Shown: positions 33,467 to 42,378 of the stretch, one piece after another
Numbering within the stretch: position 1 is the stretch's first letter
Layout: every line of letters starts with the position of its first letter
Source of the DNA: Granulicella sibirica
GTDB lineage: Bacteria > Acidobacteriota > Terriglobia > Terriglobales > Acidobacteriaceae
NCBI RefSeq assembly: GCF_004115155.1
Contig: NZ_RDSM01000003.1
Span: forward strand, 620,001 to 684,000
DNA: 64,000 nucleotides
Reading direction: 5' to 3'
Translations under genes and position numbers: made by a program
The notes under the pieces: model-generated
Seen by the model: the letters and a program-made list of their open reading frames with translations, nothing else
Told to the model about the DNA's origin: nothing
The model's database searches: none

Positions 33467-34744
33467 CTAGTCAAGAAACCGTCCCCGGTAGGCCCACAGC
33501 CCAAGACCCGGGTTCGAGATGAAGAAGATCTCCTCGCCGTCGACCATGTTCCACCCGTCCACGAGCTTGGTTACGTCATATTTCGCGGAATATTCGGCCA
33601 GGTCGCCGTACTCGAAGTGCGCCGCTTCGATCTCCTCGCGCGTCAGGTGACCCGGACAGTAGCGGATGGTGAACCGCCCCTCGCTCGACCCGTGAATCAG
33701 GTGCGCCGCCGCGCTCAGGTTCCCCGCGAGTGCCGGATCTTCCTTAACCGCGGCAAGCGTCGCCGGCGTGCCGCAGTAGCCGTACTTGCGGATCAGCGCA
33801 TCGATCGCCGCATCCTCGCCAAACTCATGCACCCCCAGCGCAAGCACGATCAACTCCGCGTCATCCGCCAACGCCATCCGCGTCCGGTAGACGCTCTTGT
33901 TGCCGAGCCACGTCGAGCGGAACTCGTGCGGATCGAGAAAGACGACCGCCTTCTTGATCTCGCGATCCATCATGAGGAAGTTGCATTCGAGGCTCAGCTT
34001 CGCGGCAAGCTCGAAGCACTCGTTGTCGTCCCCGATATACATCCCGCGAATGACGAGCTTGCCCTCGGCGTTCTTGTTCACGACAGTCTGCACATAGACA
34101 ATCTGCGGCAATCCACCCGTGAAGTGTTCGCTGGCATAGTTCAGCACACGCCGCACCGGGGTATCCGCGCGGCCCATCATCCGCTCCATGCCGTACACGG
34201 CGCCAAGGAAGTGCGAGCGATGAATTCCCATCACGCCGCCCGTCCCGACGAAGATGTTCTTCGACCCGTTCGCCATACCGACGACTTCGTGCGGAACGAC
34301 CTGCCCGATCGACAGGATGAGATCATGCCCGCCATCCCGCAGAAGCTTGTTCACCTGCGCCGGCCACGTGTAGTCGAGCTTGCCCTCGCTCACCTCGTGC
34401 ATGAACTCGCCCGGCACCTCGCCCAGCGTCACGATGTCGTTGCGCCAGTCATGCACGCGAAACAGCCCGCGCGGAGTAGCCCCGAACATTGTGGCGATCT
34501 CGACATCCGTCATCGGCTTATGCGTGCCGAGCGCGGGCAGCACGTCGACGAGCCTGTCGCCGAAGTACTCCCACGCATACTCCGTCAGGACGCCGCTCTG
34601 CGAGTGCATCCGGGTAAAGTCCGGAGGAACTGCAAGCACGCGTTTGCGATCGCCAAGCTGCTGCAGCGCGCTGAACAGCCCTGCCTTCACCTCGGCGGCA
34701 GATAACTCCGTCGTCGCCGAACCGGCGCTGAAAAACAGACTCAT
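33467..34744 (-). CDS. LarA-family nickel-dependent 2-hydroxyacid racemase/epimerase
   Basis: A 425-residue LarA superfamily (DUF2088) enzyme. H152, K162 and H178 reproduce the exact spacing of H174, K184 and H200 of Lactobacillus LarA, where the Lys anchors the pincer cofactor and H200 binds nickel. H75 in GTHKPM matches the conserved catalytic region. Length equals LarA. The ATG at 34744 follows GAGG and gives the family-typical start; upstream in-frame codons are unsupported. In an operon with uxaC, uxaE and gntK the substrate is more likely an aldonate than lactate: C2 epimerisation of D-mannonate to D-gluconate would link the SDR to gluconokinase. Biochemically defined gluconate 2-epimerases exist in this superfamily. 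Confidence 0.88.
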   Translation of the reverse strand: MSLFFSAGSATTELSAAEVKAGLFSALQQLGDRKRVLAVPPDFTRMHSQSGVLTEYAWEYFGDRLVDVLPALGTHKPMTDVEIATMFGATPRGLFRVHDWRNDIVTLGEVPGEFMHEVSEGKLDYTWPAQVNKLLRDGGHDLILSIGQVVPHEVVGMANGSKNIFVGTGGVMGIHRSHFLGAVYGMERMMGRADTPVRRVLNYASEHFTGGLPQIVYVQTVVNKNAEGKLVIRGMYIGDDNECFELAAKLSLECNFLMMDREIKKAVVFLDPHEFRSTWLGNKSVYRTRMALADDAELIVLALGVHEFGEDAAIDALIRKYGYCGTPATLAAVKEDPALAGNLSAAAHLIHGSSEGRFTIRYCPGHLTREEIEAAHFEYGDLAEYSAKYDVTKLVDGWNMVDGEEIFFISNPGLGLWAYRGRFLD

Positions 34745-34794
34745 ACCTTCAAACCTCATGCTTTTTGAAGCTGATAACGATGCTACGCCTGCGC

Positions 34795-35313
34795 TCAGGC
34801 TTCCTTCAGAAACTCCGTCCTGTACTTCGGAGCGAGTTCCTGAGCCTTCTTCCCGAATGCAGCCTGCTCTTCCTTGCTGAGCGGTGGCGGAGGCGTGGTG
34901 CGAGTGGGAACCCGCACGCCAACCTCCAGGAAGAATTCCTCCTGGCCTGCTGGAGCGCAGAGACACAGAAGCCGCACAGGCTTGTCCGACGCGTTATGGA
35001 ACTGGTGCGGAGCATTGGCCGGAATATGGATCGTCTCGCCCGCATGCACCGTCGTCTTCTTCCCCCGGAAGGTCGCAACCATCTCGCCTTCGAGCAGCGT
35101 AAAGGTCTCCTCGAAGTCGTGCCGATGCGGCGGTGGCCCACCTCCCGGCGGGATATGCATGTCGATGAGGCAGAAGCTCCCCGCCGTGTCTTTACCCGTC
35201 AGCAGAAGCGTGTACGTGTCGCCAACGAGGCCGATATGCGGCAGATCGCCGTCTGCCTGGGCAAGCACGAGAGAACGGCTTAGATCGTCGGGCGGAAGCG
35301 GTGTCGTATCCAT
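34795..35313 (-). CDS. Cupin-domain protein
   Basis: A 172-residue single-domain cupin. Motif 1 is PPPHRHDFEETFTLLEGE (two His and a Glu as metal ligands) and motif 2 is IPANAPHQFHNAS. A helical tail (KEEQAAFGKKAQEL) follows. Cupins in sugar-acid operons may be isomerases, lyases or sensors. This one is second in the hexuronate operon, 36 bases after uxaC and 50 before the larA homologue. GAGGAGA precedes the ATG. No specific reaction can be assigned; a role in uronate isomerisation or in supplying the epimerase's substrate form is conceivable. Confidence 0.8.
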   Translation of the reverse strand: MDTTPLPPDDLSRSLVLAQADGDLPHIGLVGDTYTLLLTGKDTAGSFCLIDMHIPPGGGPPPHRHDFEETFTLLEGEMVATFRGKKTTVHAGETIHIPANAPHQFHNASDKPVRLLCLCAPAGQEEFFLEVGVRVPTRTTPPPPLSKEEQAAFGKKAQELAPKYRTEFLKEA

Positions 35314-35349
35314 GGAAGTCTCCTCAGTCGTCTGATGCGAACGCTCGGC

Positions 35350-36765
35350 CTACAGCTTGTACGCCTTCCGCACCAGCCCAACCGTCAGATCATTCGCCAC
35401 GGCAAATGCCTCATCCTCATCCAGCCGATGCTCCGCCACCAGCCGCCCAAGGAAAGCGCAATCAATCCGCCGCGCGACGTCATGCCGTGAGGGAATCGAC
35501 AGCAGTGCACGCGTGTCGTCGTTGAATCCGACCGTGTTGTAGAAGCCGGCAGTCTCCGTCACCTGCTCACGAAAACGCATCATGCCTTCAGGCGAATCAT
35601 GGAACCACCAGCTCGGCCCAAGTCGCAGCGCAGGATAGTGTCCCGCCAGCGGTGCAAGCTCGCGCGAGTAGCTCGTCTCATCCAGCGTGAACAGGATGAA
35701 CGTAAAATTCGGCTCGTTGCCGTACTTGCTCAGCAGAGGGCGCAGGCTACGGACGTACTCGGTCGGCGCAGGAATATCCGCGCCTTTATCCCGCCCGAAC
35801 TTCTCATAGACAAGCGAATTATGGTTCCGCACGCTACCCGGATGAAGCTGCATCACAAGCCCGTCCTCGACGCTCATCCCGGCCATCTCGGTCAGCATCT
35901 GCGCCTGGAAAAGCTCGACGTCACGCGCCTCGGGCCTCCCGCTGTAGATCCTTTGGTACAGCCGCGTCGCCTCGTTCAGCGGCAGGTCCGCTGTCATCGC
36001 CGTCAGGTGCCCGGAGTCGGTCGCCGTAGCACCCTGCGCGATGAAGTATTCGCGGCGCTTCCGCAAGGCGTTCAGGTATCCCTTCCAGTGCGTCACATCC
36101 TCACCCGTCATCTCGCCCAGCGTCTCGATGTTCTCCTTGAATCCCGCAAACTCCGCATCGATGACCGAGTCCGGACGGAACGTCGGCACCACCCGCCCCT
36201 TCCACCCCGAAGCCTTGATTGCTTTGTGGGAGTCCAGCGGATCGATCGCAGGATCGGTCGTCGCCAGCACCTCGAGGTTGAACCTCTCGTACAGCGCGCG
36301 CGGCAGAAACTCCGGCGTCTGGATCGCCTTCGCGATCACGTCGTAGTAGTGATCGGCATTATCCGGCCCAAGCCTGTCGGTAAACCCGAAGAGCGTTGAA
36401 AACGAGTAGTCCAGCCAGAGCCGCGTCGGCGTCCCGCGAAACAGGTAGTAGTGCTTCGCAAAAATCCGCCACACCTCGCGCGGGTCGATGTTGTCGGCGG
36501 CATGCGGATCACCCTTCGCTCCCTGCTGCGGGACCCCAAGTGACTCCAGCGGCACGCCCTGCGAGTACAGCATGCGGAAGACATAGTGGTCGGGCTGAAT
36601 AAACAACGCTGTCGGGTTGGCGAACGGCTTGTTCTCGGCAAACCACTTCGGGTCCGTGTGCCCGTGGGGCGAGATGATCGGCAGGTCCTTCACCGCCTCG
36701 TACAGCTTCACCGCAACGGCCCGTGCCGAGCCATCGGCCGGGAACAAACGATTCGCATCCAGCAT
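35350..36765 (-). CDS. uxaC: Glucuronate/galacturonate isomerase
   Basis: A 471-residue uronate isomerase of the amidohydrolase superfamily, converting D-glucuronate to D-fructuronate and D-galacturonate to D-tagaturonate. Landmarks are LPIISPHGHTDPKWFAEN (metal His pair), DHYVFRMLYSQG, WRIFAKHYYLFRGTPTRLWLD, PTFRPDSVID and QLHPGSVRNHN. The ATG at 36765 has a GGAGAGG ribosome site at eight bases and gives the same length as the Escherichia coli enzyme; an in-frame upstream start would add 13 residues. It is the first gene of the minus-strand operon that runs to the SDR at 30784. Confidence 0.94.
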   Translation of the reverse strand: MLDANRLFPADGSARAVAVKLYEAVKDLPIISPHGHTDPKWFAENKPFANPTALFIQPDHYVFRMLYSQGVPLESLGVPQQGAKGDPHAADNIDPREVWRIFAKHYYLFRGTPTRLWLDYSFSTLFGFTDRLGPDNADHYYDVIAKAIQTPEFLPRALYERFNLEVLATTDPAIDPLDSHKAIKASGWKGRVVPTFRPDSVIDAEFAGFKENIETLGEMTGEDVTHWKGYLNALRKRREYFIAQGATATDSGHLTAMTADLPLNEATRLYQRIYSGRPEARDVELFQAQMLTEMAGMSVEDGLVMQLHPGSVRNHNSLVYEKFGRDKGADIPAPTEYVRSLRPLLSKYGNEPNFTFILFTLDETSYSRELAPLAGHYPALRLGPSWWFHDSPEGMMRFREQVTETAGFYNTVGFNDDTRALLSIPSRHDVARRIDCAFLGRLVAEHRLDEDEAFAVANDLTVGLVRKAYKL

Positions 36766-36922
36766 TTTCTTCACCTCTCCAACTTTTTCAGGCGCGAAGG
36801 GCAATCCTCCGCGTCAGCCATAGAAGCCTATCAAAGTTGTCGGACCTCTGGTAGATTCCTCCAACCAATTTCACGGTACCCTCACGCCGGGACGCCCACC
36901 TCGATCATGTACCGTTATCTCC
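36766..36922. promoter_or_regulatory. Divergent intergenic region between uxaC operon and GH20 gene
   Basis: About 157 bases separate the start codons. This region must hold the promoter of the six-gene hexuronate operon and that of the hexosaminidase gene. I see a weak TGGT...ACCA repeat near 36850-36870 but no convincing GntR-type operator. No regulator gene is adjacent. Confidence 0.45.
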
Positions 36923-39103
36923 ATGGTCTTCTCCCGCCTCGGCGCCTGCCTGCTTGCTCTTTCCGCCGCCTCCGCTCTAGCCCAAAGCGCCTCCCTCCAT
37001 CTCATCCCGATGCCCCGCGAGGCTTCCGCCGCAGCCGTCCAGCCCATCCCCAGCGGCGTCAAGATCACCTGCCCCGGATGCGATGCCAACTCCGAAGACC
37101 AGTTCGCCGCTGACGACCTCGCCCAGACCCTCCAGTCGCGTGGCATCCCCACCACCGGCTCCAGCGTCACCATCCAGATCACCCGCAAGGGCTCGTCCGA
37201 CTTCAGCCCCGCCATGAAGCCCGAAGGCTACACCATCGGCGTCAACGGCCACACCCTCACCGTCACCGGGGCCACCGCATCGGGCGTCTTCTACGGCGTC
37301 CAGACGGTCAAGCAGCTCATCGAAGGCAGCGGAGCCTCCGCCGTACTGCATGAGGCGACCATCCGCGACTGGCCCGCCATGAAGTATCGCGGCCTATCCG
37401 ACGATCTCTCCCGCGGCCCCGTCCCTACACTCGCCTTCCAGAAGAAGCAGATCCGCACTCTCGCCGCCTACAAGGTAAACCTCTTCTCCACCTACTTCGA
37501 AAACACCTTCACCTACGCCTCGAACCCCCTGCCCGCCGCACCCAACGGAGCCATGACTGCCGCCGACGCCCGCGAGCTCTCGGCGTACGCGGCGAAGTAT
37601 CACATCGACGTCGTCCCCGAGCAGGAGGCCTTCGGCCATCTCCACCACACACTCGCGTGGGAGCAGTACCACGAGCTCGCCGAGACCCCCCACGGCGCGC
37701 TCCTCGCCCCCGGCCAGCCTGGCTCTCTCGTCCTCATCAAGCAGTGGTTCGCCGAGCTCGCCGCCGCCTTCCCCAGCCCCTTCCTGCATCTTGGTGCTGA
37801 CGAGACCGTCGACCTAGGGGTCGGACAGACCAAGCCCGATGTCGACGCCCGCGGGCTCGGCGCCGTCTACCTCGACTACATGCAGCAGATCGTGACTGCG
37901 CTCAAGCCGCTCAATCGCCGCCTGCTCTTCTGGGGCGACATCGCGCAGGATTCGCCCGCTCTCGTCAAAGCCCTTCCGCAGTCCTTCAAGGACGCCACCA
38001 TCGCCATCGCCTGGACCTACAACCCCGACCCCCGAGGCTTCGCCCGCTACATCACGCCCTACACCAACGCTGGCATGGAGACCTGGGTCGCCCCCGGCGT
38101 CAACAACTGGTCGCGCCCCTACCCCAACTGGAACTATGCCTTCTCGAACATCCAGCAGTTCACCAGGGATGGCCAGAAGCTCGGCGCGGACGGCCAGCTC
38201 AACACCATCTGGAACGACGACGGCGAGGGCCTCGAGGACAACGACTGGTACGGCGTCCTCTTCGGAGCCGCCGCCGCCTGGCAGTCCGGCGAATCCTCCA
38301 TTCCCGCCTTCCAGCAGAGCTATGCGCAGGTCTTCCACGGCGAGGCCGGCGGCCTGCTCAACCAGGCCCAGATCGAACTCATGGCTGTCCACGCCCTCCT
38401 CAAGGAGCAGGCCAAGGTCGGCGACGGCTCCAACGGCCTCTACTGGCTCGACCCCTTCTCGAAGGACGGCATGACCTACGCCGCCAAGCTCCGCCCCTAC
38501 AACCGAGACCTCCGCCTCCACGCCGAAAAGGCCCTCACCCTGATCGCCCAGGCCCGCGCTTCCGCTCCCTGCCCCGACGTCATCCCCTCCTGCCACGCCC
38601 GCGCAGTTCGCGCCGAAAGCGGCGTCGACGACAGCCTCGCGCCCAACCCTGCCCAGGCTTACCCCTCGGCCCCGACATCCCTGCGCGAAACCGACGCCAT
38701 AGATGCCCTCGAACTCGGCGCACGCCGCTTCGACATGATCGGCATGAAGTTCCAGCTCGCCGACGAGATCGCCCAGGGCTACCAGCGCGCGCAAACCGCT
38801 CTCGCCAGCACCGACCCCAAGATCCACAAGACCGTCAGCCGCGAACTTGGCGATATTAACGGAGTGGACGGCCGCATCCAGGACATCAAGGACGCCTACG
38901 CCCTGCAACGCGATCTCTACGCTCAGACCTGGCTCCGGACCAACCGCCCGTTCGCGTTGCGCCCCGTACTCGCGCACTACGACTCCGCGATCGCCCTCTG
39001 GATCAGCCGCATGGACAAGGTTCGCAGCGTCCAGCGCCAGTACGCCGACTCGAAGACGCTCCCACCCGCCTCCGACCTCGGCATCCCACCAGCCACGTTC
39101 TAA
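36923..39103 (+). CDS. Exported GH20 beta-N-acetylhexosaminidase-like protein
   Basis: A 726-residue secreted glycoside hydrolase family 20-type protein. A signal peptide (about residues 1-21, ending ALAQS) is followed by the GH20 N-terminal domain (to about 145), then the TIM barrel starting IRDWPAMKYRGLSDDLSRG. The catalytic Asp-Glu pair is D293-E294 in HLGADETVD, where most family members have HxGGDE. WGDIAQDSP and a WNDDGEG motif near the end of the barrel are also in place. The region from about 480 to the end is a helical extension not usual in short GH20 enzymes. It would release terminal GlcNAc or GalNAc from glycans. Confidence 0.82.
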   Translation: MVFSRLGACLLALSAASALAQSASLHLIPMPREASAAAVQPIPSGVKITCPGCDANSEDQFAADDLAQTLQSRGIPTTGSSVTIQITRKGSSDFSPAMKPEGYTIGVNGHTLTVTGATASGVFYGVQTVKQLIEGSGASAVLHEATIRDWPAMKYRGLSDDLSRGPVPTLAFQKKQIRTLAAYKVNLFSTYFENTFTYASNPLPAAPNGAMTAADARELSAYAAKYHIDVVPEQEAFGHLHHTLAWEQYHELAETPHGALLAPGQPGSLVLIKQWFAELAAAFPSPFLHLGADETVDLGVGQTKPDVDARGLGAVYLDYMQQIVTALKPLNRRLLFWGDIAQDSPALVKALPQSFKDATIAIAWTYNPDPRGFARYITPYTNAGMETWVAPGVNNWSRPYPNWNYAFSNIQQFTRDGQKLGADGQLNTIWNDDGEGLEDNDWYGVLFGAAAAWQSGESSIPAFQQSYAQVFHGEAGGLLNQAQIELMAVHALLKEQAKVGDGSNGLYWLDPFSKDGMTYAAKLRPYNRDLRLHAEKALTLIAQARASAPCPDVIPSCHARAVRAESGVDDSLAPNPAQAYPSAPTSLRETDAIDALELGARRFDMIGMKFQLADEIAQGYQRAQTALASTDPKIHKTVSRELGDINGVDGRIQDIKDAYALQRDLYAQTWLRTNRPFALRPVLAHYDSAIALWISRMDKVRSVQRQYADSKTLPPASDLGIPPATF

Positions 39104-39387
39104 GCCGGATTCATCTTCCGGTCCACAACAAGCACGCAGTCATTCACCAGCAGAAGCTCCGGCTCAGTGAGCTCTTCCCGAGCAAACGCGCGCACATCCT
39201 TCAGCGCGATCAAAAGAACGGCAAGCCCCTCAATACCCGGCTCCTGCATAGGGTAAGCCGGAAGAAGGTACCGCAGCGCGGTCAGTGCGCGGCGATCGCA
39301 CCATGCTTCGGTAAGCCACTGGAGAGCGGCAAAAAGTTCCTGGTCAGTCTTGGTCGTGTCTTTCGGTGCGGCTGCGGTGGTCGTCAT
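39100..39387 (-). CDS. Small protein of unknown function
   Basis: A 95-residue soluble, mostly helical protein. It starts with a Thr/Ala-rich stretch (MTTTAAAPKDTTKTDQELF) and continues with LQWLTEAWCDRRALTALRYLLPAYP, which suggests an amphipathic helical bundle. No signal peptide or known domain was recognised. It overlaps the convergent hexosaminidase gene by four bases (CTAA). The codon pattern and the absence of a better frame support it as real. A similar role to small regulatory or accessory proteins is possible but unsupported. Confidence 0.6.
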   Translation of the reverse strand: MTTTAAAPKDTTKTDQELFAALQWLTEAWCDRRALTALRYLLPAYPMQEPGIEGLAVLLIALKDVRAFAREELTEPELLLVNDCVLVVDRKMNPA

Positions 39388-39494
39388 CGGTCGGTCAAAA
39401 TGCTCGTTTCTAGCCTGGTCGCGGTCACCCGCGATATGTCTCGCTTAAGGGTAAGGGCCAAGCCGAACGGATGCAACCCGCCTTGACGCGAGCC

Positions 39495-40433
39495 CTACAA
39501 GCTTCCCGCATGCATGTCCTTCATGTCGTGGCACATCGGAGCCGCGTCGGCAGTATTCTTTGCCTGACCCTTGCTCGAGTTCGCCGGCGCACCGAGCTTC
39601 GCCATGGGCATCGTGCTCACCTGCTTCAGCACGGAGAGCATCTTGGCCAGCGCCTGCTCACGGGCCTTCTTATTCGCATCCGTTGCAGCCGGATCCTCAC
39701 CCGCCCGCATGAATCCGTGTCCCGCCCCGTCATACGTGGCGACCTCATACTTCTTTCCCGCCGCCTTCATCTCGGTGATCGTGCTCGGCACGGTCGCCCC
39801 GATGCGCGCGTCGTTGCCGGCATAGAAGCCATACACCGGCGCCGTGATCGACGTCACATCCGGCGGAGGAGGCCCGTAGAAGACAAACGCCGCCGAAAGA
39901 TCGTGCCGATGCGTCGCGAAGGCAAAGCTCTTGCCCCCGCCCCAGCAGAACCCCGCCACCGCCGTCTTGCCGTTTGCAGCCGGAAGCTTCTTCCCATAGT
40001 CTGCGGCGGCATCAAGATCGGCCGTCACCTGGGCCGGATCGAGCCCGGAAACTGCCTTCACCACCGCATCCTGGTCCGGATAGCTCGGAGTCCCCGAGGC
40101 GTTCGGTCCAGAGCCGCCTGAAAGCAGATCCGGCGCGATCACGATGTAGCCTTCGCCCGCGAGTTCGTCCGCCATCTCCTTCGCCCAATCCGAGAGGCCG
40201 AAGATCTCGTGAATCAGCACCACCACCGTAGCCTTTTGTTTCACTTCCGGGTACACCACGAACGCCTGAAGCGTCCGGTCGCCATGTTTCAGGGTGGCGT
40301 ACTCATGATGGCGCGGCGAGGCTTCGAGGCGGGTCTTCGCCCAATCCTGTGCGTGGGCGCTCGCGCACAGCAAAGGCAGGGCAAACGCGGTAGCAAGAAG
40401 CTTCAGGACAGAGCGGCGGGCGGGCGTTGACAT
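39495..40433 (-). CDS. Exported dienelactone hydrolase-family protein
   Basis: A 312-residue alpha/beta-hydrolase of the dienelactone hydrolase family. The N-terminus RRSVLKLLATAFALPLLCASAHA is a signal peptide, possibly Tat-type. The nucleophile elbow is FCWGGGKSF with Cys in place of Ser, as in true dienelactone hydrolases. The Asp (FYAGNDARIG) and His (DGAGHGFMR) complete the triad. The C-terminal 35 residues are Met/Lys-rich and atypical. The ATG at 40433 is used although no clear ribosome site precedes it. It is divergent from the acetyltransferase gene at 40530. Confidence 0.85.
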   Translation of the reverse strand: MSTPARRSVLKLLATAFALPLLCASAHAQDWAKTRLEASPRHHEYATLKHGDRTLQAFVVYPEVKQKATVVVLIHEIFGLSDWAKEMADELAGEGYIVIAPDLLSGGSGPNASGTPSYPDQDAVVKAVSGLDPAQVTADLDAAADYGKKLPAANGKTAVAGFCWGGGKSFAFATHRHDLSAAFVFYGPPPPDVTSITAPVYGFYAGNDARIGATVPSTITEMKAAGKKYEVATYDGAGHGFMRAGEDPAATDANKKAREQALAKMLSVLKQVSTMPMAKLGAPANSSKGQAKNTADAAPMCHDMKDMHAGSL

Positions 40434-40529
40434 GGGGGGAGTGTAGCCGACCTGCAAGCTGCTCACAAGATTCTCCCGGTGAACATTTTTGATGGCGTGA
40501 CGTCTATCCGAATGCTTAGACTCATCTTC

Positions 40530-41081
40530 ATGTCGATCCCGTCGATCCACGTCAAAGTCATCGTCCCCGAAGAGATCCCAGCGGTCGCTCAGCTCATCGG
40601 TGCCTCGGTGCGCGGCCTGCAGACCGGCGACTACACCGAGGAGCAGCGCGAGGCAGCACTGGCCACCGTCTTCACCGTCGACAGCCGCCTCGTCCAGGAC
40701 GGAACTTACTTCGGCGTCGTCACCGACGACGGCACCCTCGTGGGCTGCGGCGGCTGGAGCGCCCGCAAGACGCTGTACGGCGGCGACCACCAGGTGGAAG
40801 AGGTCTCCGAAGACTTTCTCGACCCAGCCACCGATCCCGCGAAAATCCGTGCGATCTTCGTCCATCCCGACTATGCCCGGCAGGGAATCGGCGGACTGCT
40901 CCTCCGTGTTGCTGAAGACGCCGCGGCAGCCGAGGGCTTCCACCGTTTCGAGATGGCGAGCACCCTCACAGGACTCCAGTTCTACTGCCAGTCGGGCTAC
41001 CGGCCTCTCGAGCAGATTCGCGTCCCGGTCGCCGACGGACAGGCAATCGAAGTCGTCCGCATGCGCCGCCGCGTCGGCTGA
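40530..41081 (+). CDS. GNAT-family N-acetyltransferase
   Basis: A 183-residue acetyltransferase. The acetyl-CoA binding motif A is visible as IRAIFVHPDYARQGIGGLLLRVAEDAA (residues about 110-136), preceded by VGCGGWSARKTLYGG and followed by FYCQSGYRPLEQ. The substrate is unknown. The ATG at 40530 gives a family-typical N-terminus; an in-frame start 17 codons upstream adds hydrophobic residues without a ribosome site. It is transcribed away from the dienelactone hydrolase, with about 96 bases between. Confidence 0.82.
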   Translation: MSIPSIHVKVIVPEEIPAVAQLIGASVRGLQTGDYTEEQREAALATVFTVDSRLVQDGTYFGVVTDDGTLVGCGGWSARKTLYGGDHQVEEVSEDFLDPATDPAKIRAIFVHPDYARQGIGGLLLRVAEDAAAAEGFHRFEMASTLTGLQFYCQSGYRPLEQIRVPVADGQAIEVVRMRRRVG

Positions 41082-41275
41082 GCCCCGGCATTGAGGGCAC
41101 CTTTCCGCCATCGCGGGCATCTGATATTGTGTTGCTGCTTTTCAGAGCTCGCGGCAGCCGGAATCGCAACTTTTTGGGGCGATTCGAGTTTCTATAAGCA
41201 GGCTGAATGCCACTCCGACAAAGGGTGGGGCGGCGCGGAGCGGGCAGGATGCCACGGCTTCGAAGGGAGATCGAA

Positions 41276-41794
41276 ATGCGTTATTTACGTTACATCGCGT
41301 TACTTGGAATTCTTCTGGTCCCGGCGGCTTTTTCGCATGCGCAAATCGGCGTTGGGATCGGAGTCGGTGGACCCGCCTACGGTGGTTACGGCGACTACGG
41401 CCCGGCGCCAGCCTGCGAATACGGCTATTACAACTCGGCACCTTACGCCTGCGCACCGTACGGCTATTACGGCCCTGAGTGGTTTAGCGGCGGCCTCTTC
41501 ATCGGCGTAGGCCCCTGGTATCGCGGCTACGGCTTCCGCGGCGGCTATGGATATCGTGGCGGGTTCGGCTATCGCGGCGGCTACGGTTACCGTGGTGGCT
41601 ACGGCGGCGGATACCGTGGTGGCTACGTCGCAGGGCGTGGTGGCTACGGCGGAGTTGGCGGACGCGGCTTTGCCGGTGGCGGTGGTGCACGTGGCTTCTC
41701 TGGCGGCGGCGGCTTTCATGGCGGTGGTGGTGGCGGATTCCACGGCGGTGGTGGCGGAGGCTTCCACGGTGGTGGCGGTGGCGGACACCGCTAA
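41276..41794 (+). CDS. Secreted glycine-rich repeat protein
   Basis: A 172-residue exported protein. The signal peptide (MRYLRYIALLGILLVPAAFSHAQ) is followed by a Gly/Tyr-rich body. Repeats of GYRGG occur at about residues 85-120, and GGGGGFHG repeats run to the end. Gly-Tyr and Gly-His repeats of this kind occur in structural, adhesive or metal-binding surface proteins; no enzyme domain is present. AAGGGAGA precedes the ATG at 41276. A TATAAG box at about 41194 lies upstream. A terminator follows at 41817. Function unknown. Confidence 0.75.
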   Translation: MRYLRYIALLGILLVPAAFSHAQIGVGIGVGGPAYGGYGDYGPAPACEYGYYNSAPYACAPYGYYGPEWFSGGLFIGVGPWYRGYGFRGGYGYRGGFGYRGGYGYRGGYGGGYRGGYVAGRGGYGGVGGRGFAGGGGARGFSGGGGFHGGGGGGFHGGGGGGFHGGGGGGHR

Positions 41795-41816
41795 GCTTTA
41801 TCGAGAATGCAAATGA

Positions 41817-41852
41817 GGCCGTCAGCCCCCGCTGGCGGCCTTTCTCTTTCCA
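41817..41852 (+). terminator. Intrinsic terminator after Gly-rich protein gene
   Basis: GGCCGTCAGC, loop CCCC, GCTGGCGGCC (41817-41840) forms a 10-bp stem with one G-T pair and is followed by TTTCTCTTT. It lies 22 bases after the stop codon and separates the gene from cdd. Confidence 0.8.
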
Positions 41853-41922
41853 GATACGGCATTCCACCTCAGTGCCGATGACACTTGCCCTCGCAGCTCC
41901 AAGCCTTTACCCTCAACCAACC

Positions 41923-42378
41923 ATGCCGAATCTTCTGCCGCAGGTCCATCCGAGCGGTTTGACCACCGATCAGATCGACCAATTGCTCGCCCTTGCCGCC
42001 GCCGTTGCGCACAAATCGTATTCCCCCTACAGCCGATTTCGCGTCGGAGCCGCTCTGCTCCTGGAAGACGGGACCTACATCACCGGCTGCAACGTAGAAA
42101 ACGCCTCGTACCGCCTGACCACGTGCGCCGAGCAGTCCGCGATCGCCGCTGCCGTCAGCACCCATGGCCCCGCCATCCGCATCCGCGCCGTTGCCGTGGC
42201 GAACCTCAACGGCTCCCCCTGTATGCCTTGCGGAGCCTGCCGCCAGACCATCATGGAGTTCGCCGACCCCGCGACCTACGTCTTCTACCCCGGCCCCGAC
42301 GGCCAGCCTGCCGAAGCCACTATCGCCGCTCTCCTCCCGGCAGCCTTCCAACTCGAGCACCTGGCCCCACAAAAATGA
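41923..42378 (+). CDS. cdd: Cytidine deaminase
   Basis: A homotetramer-type zinc cytidine deaminase of 151 residues that converts cytidine or deoxycytidine to the uridine form. Zinc ligands are visible in TTCAEQSAI (Cys) and PCMPCGACRQ (two Cys). SYSPYSRFRVGAALLLEDG and GCNVENASY form the substrate site. The start at 41923 gives a length close to the Bacillus enzyme; a GTG at 41872 or ATG at 41878 would add about 15 unsupported residues, and none has a clear ribosome site. The stop overlaps the deoA start (ATGA). Confidence 0.9.
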   Translation: MPNLLPQVHPSGLTTDQIDQLLALAAAVAHKSYSPYSRFRVGAALLLEDGTYITGCNVENASYRLTTCAEQSAIAAAVSTHGPAIRIRAVAVANLNGSPCMPCGACRQTIMEFADPATYVFYPGPDGQPAEATIAALLPAAFQLEHLAPQK

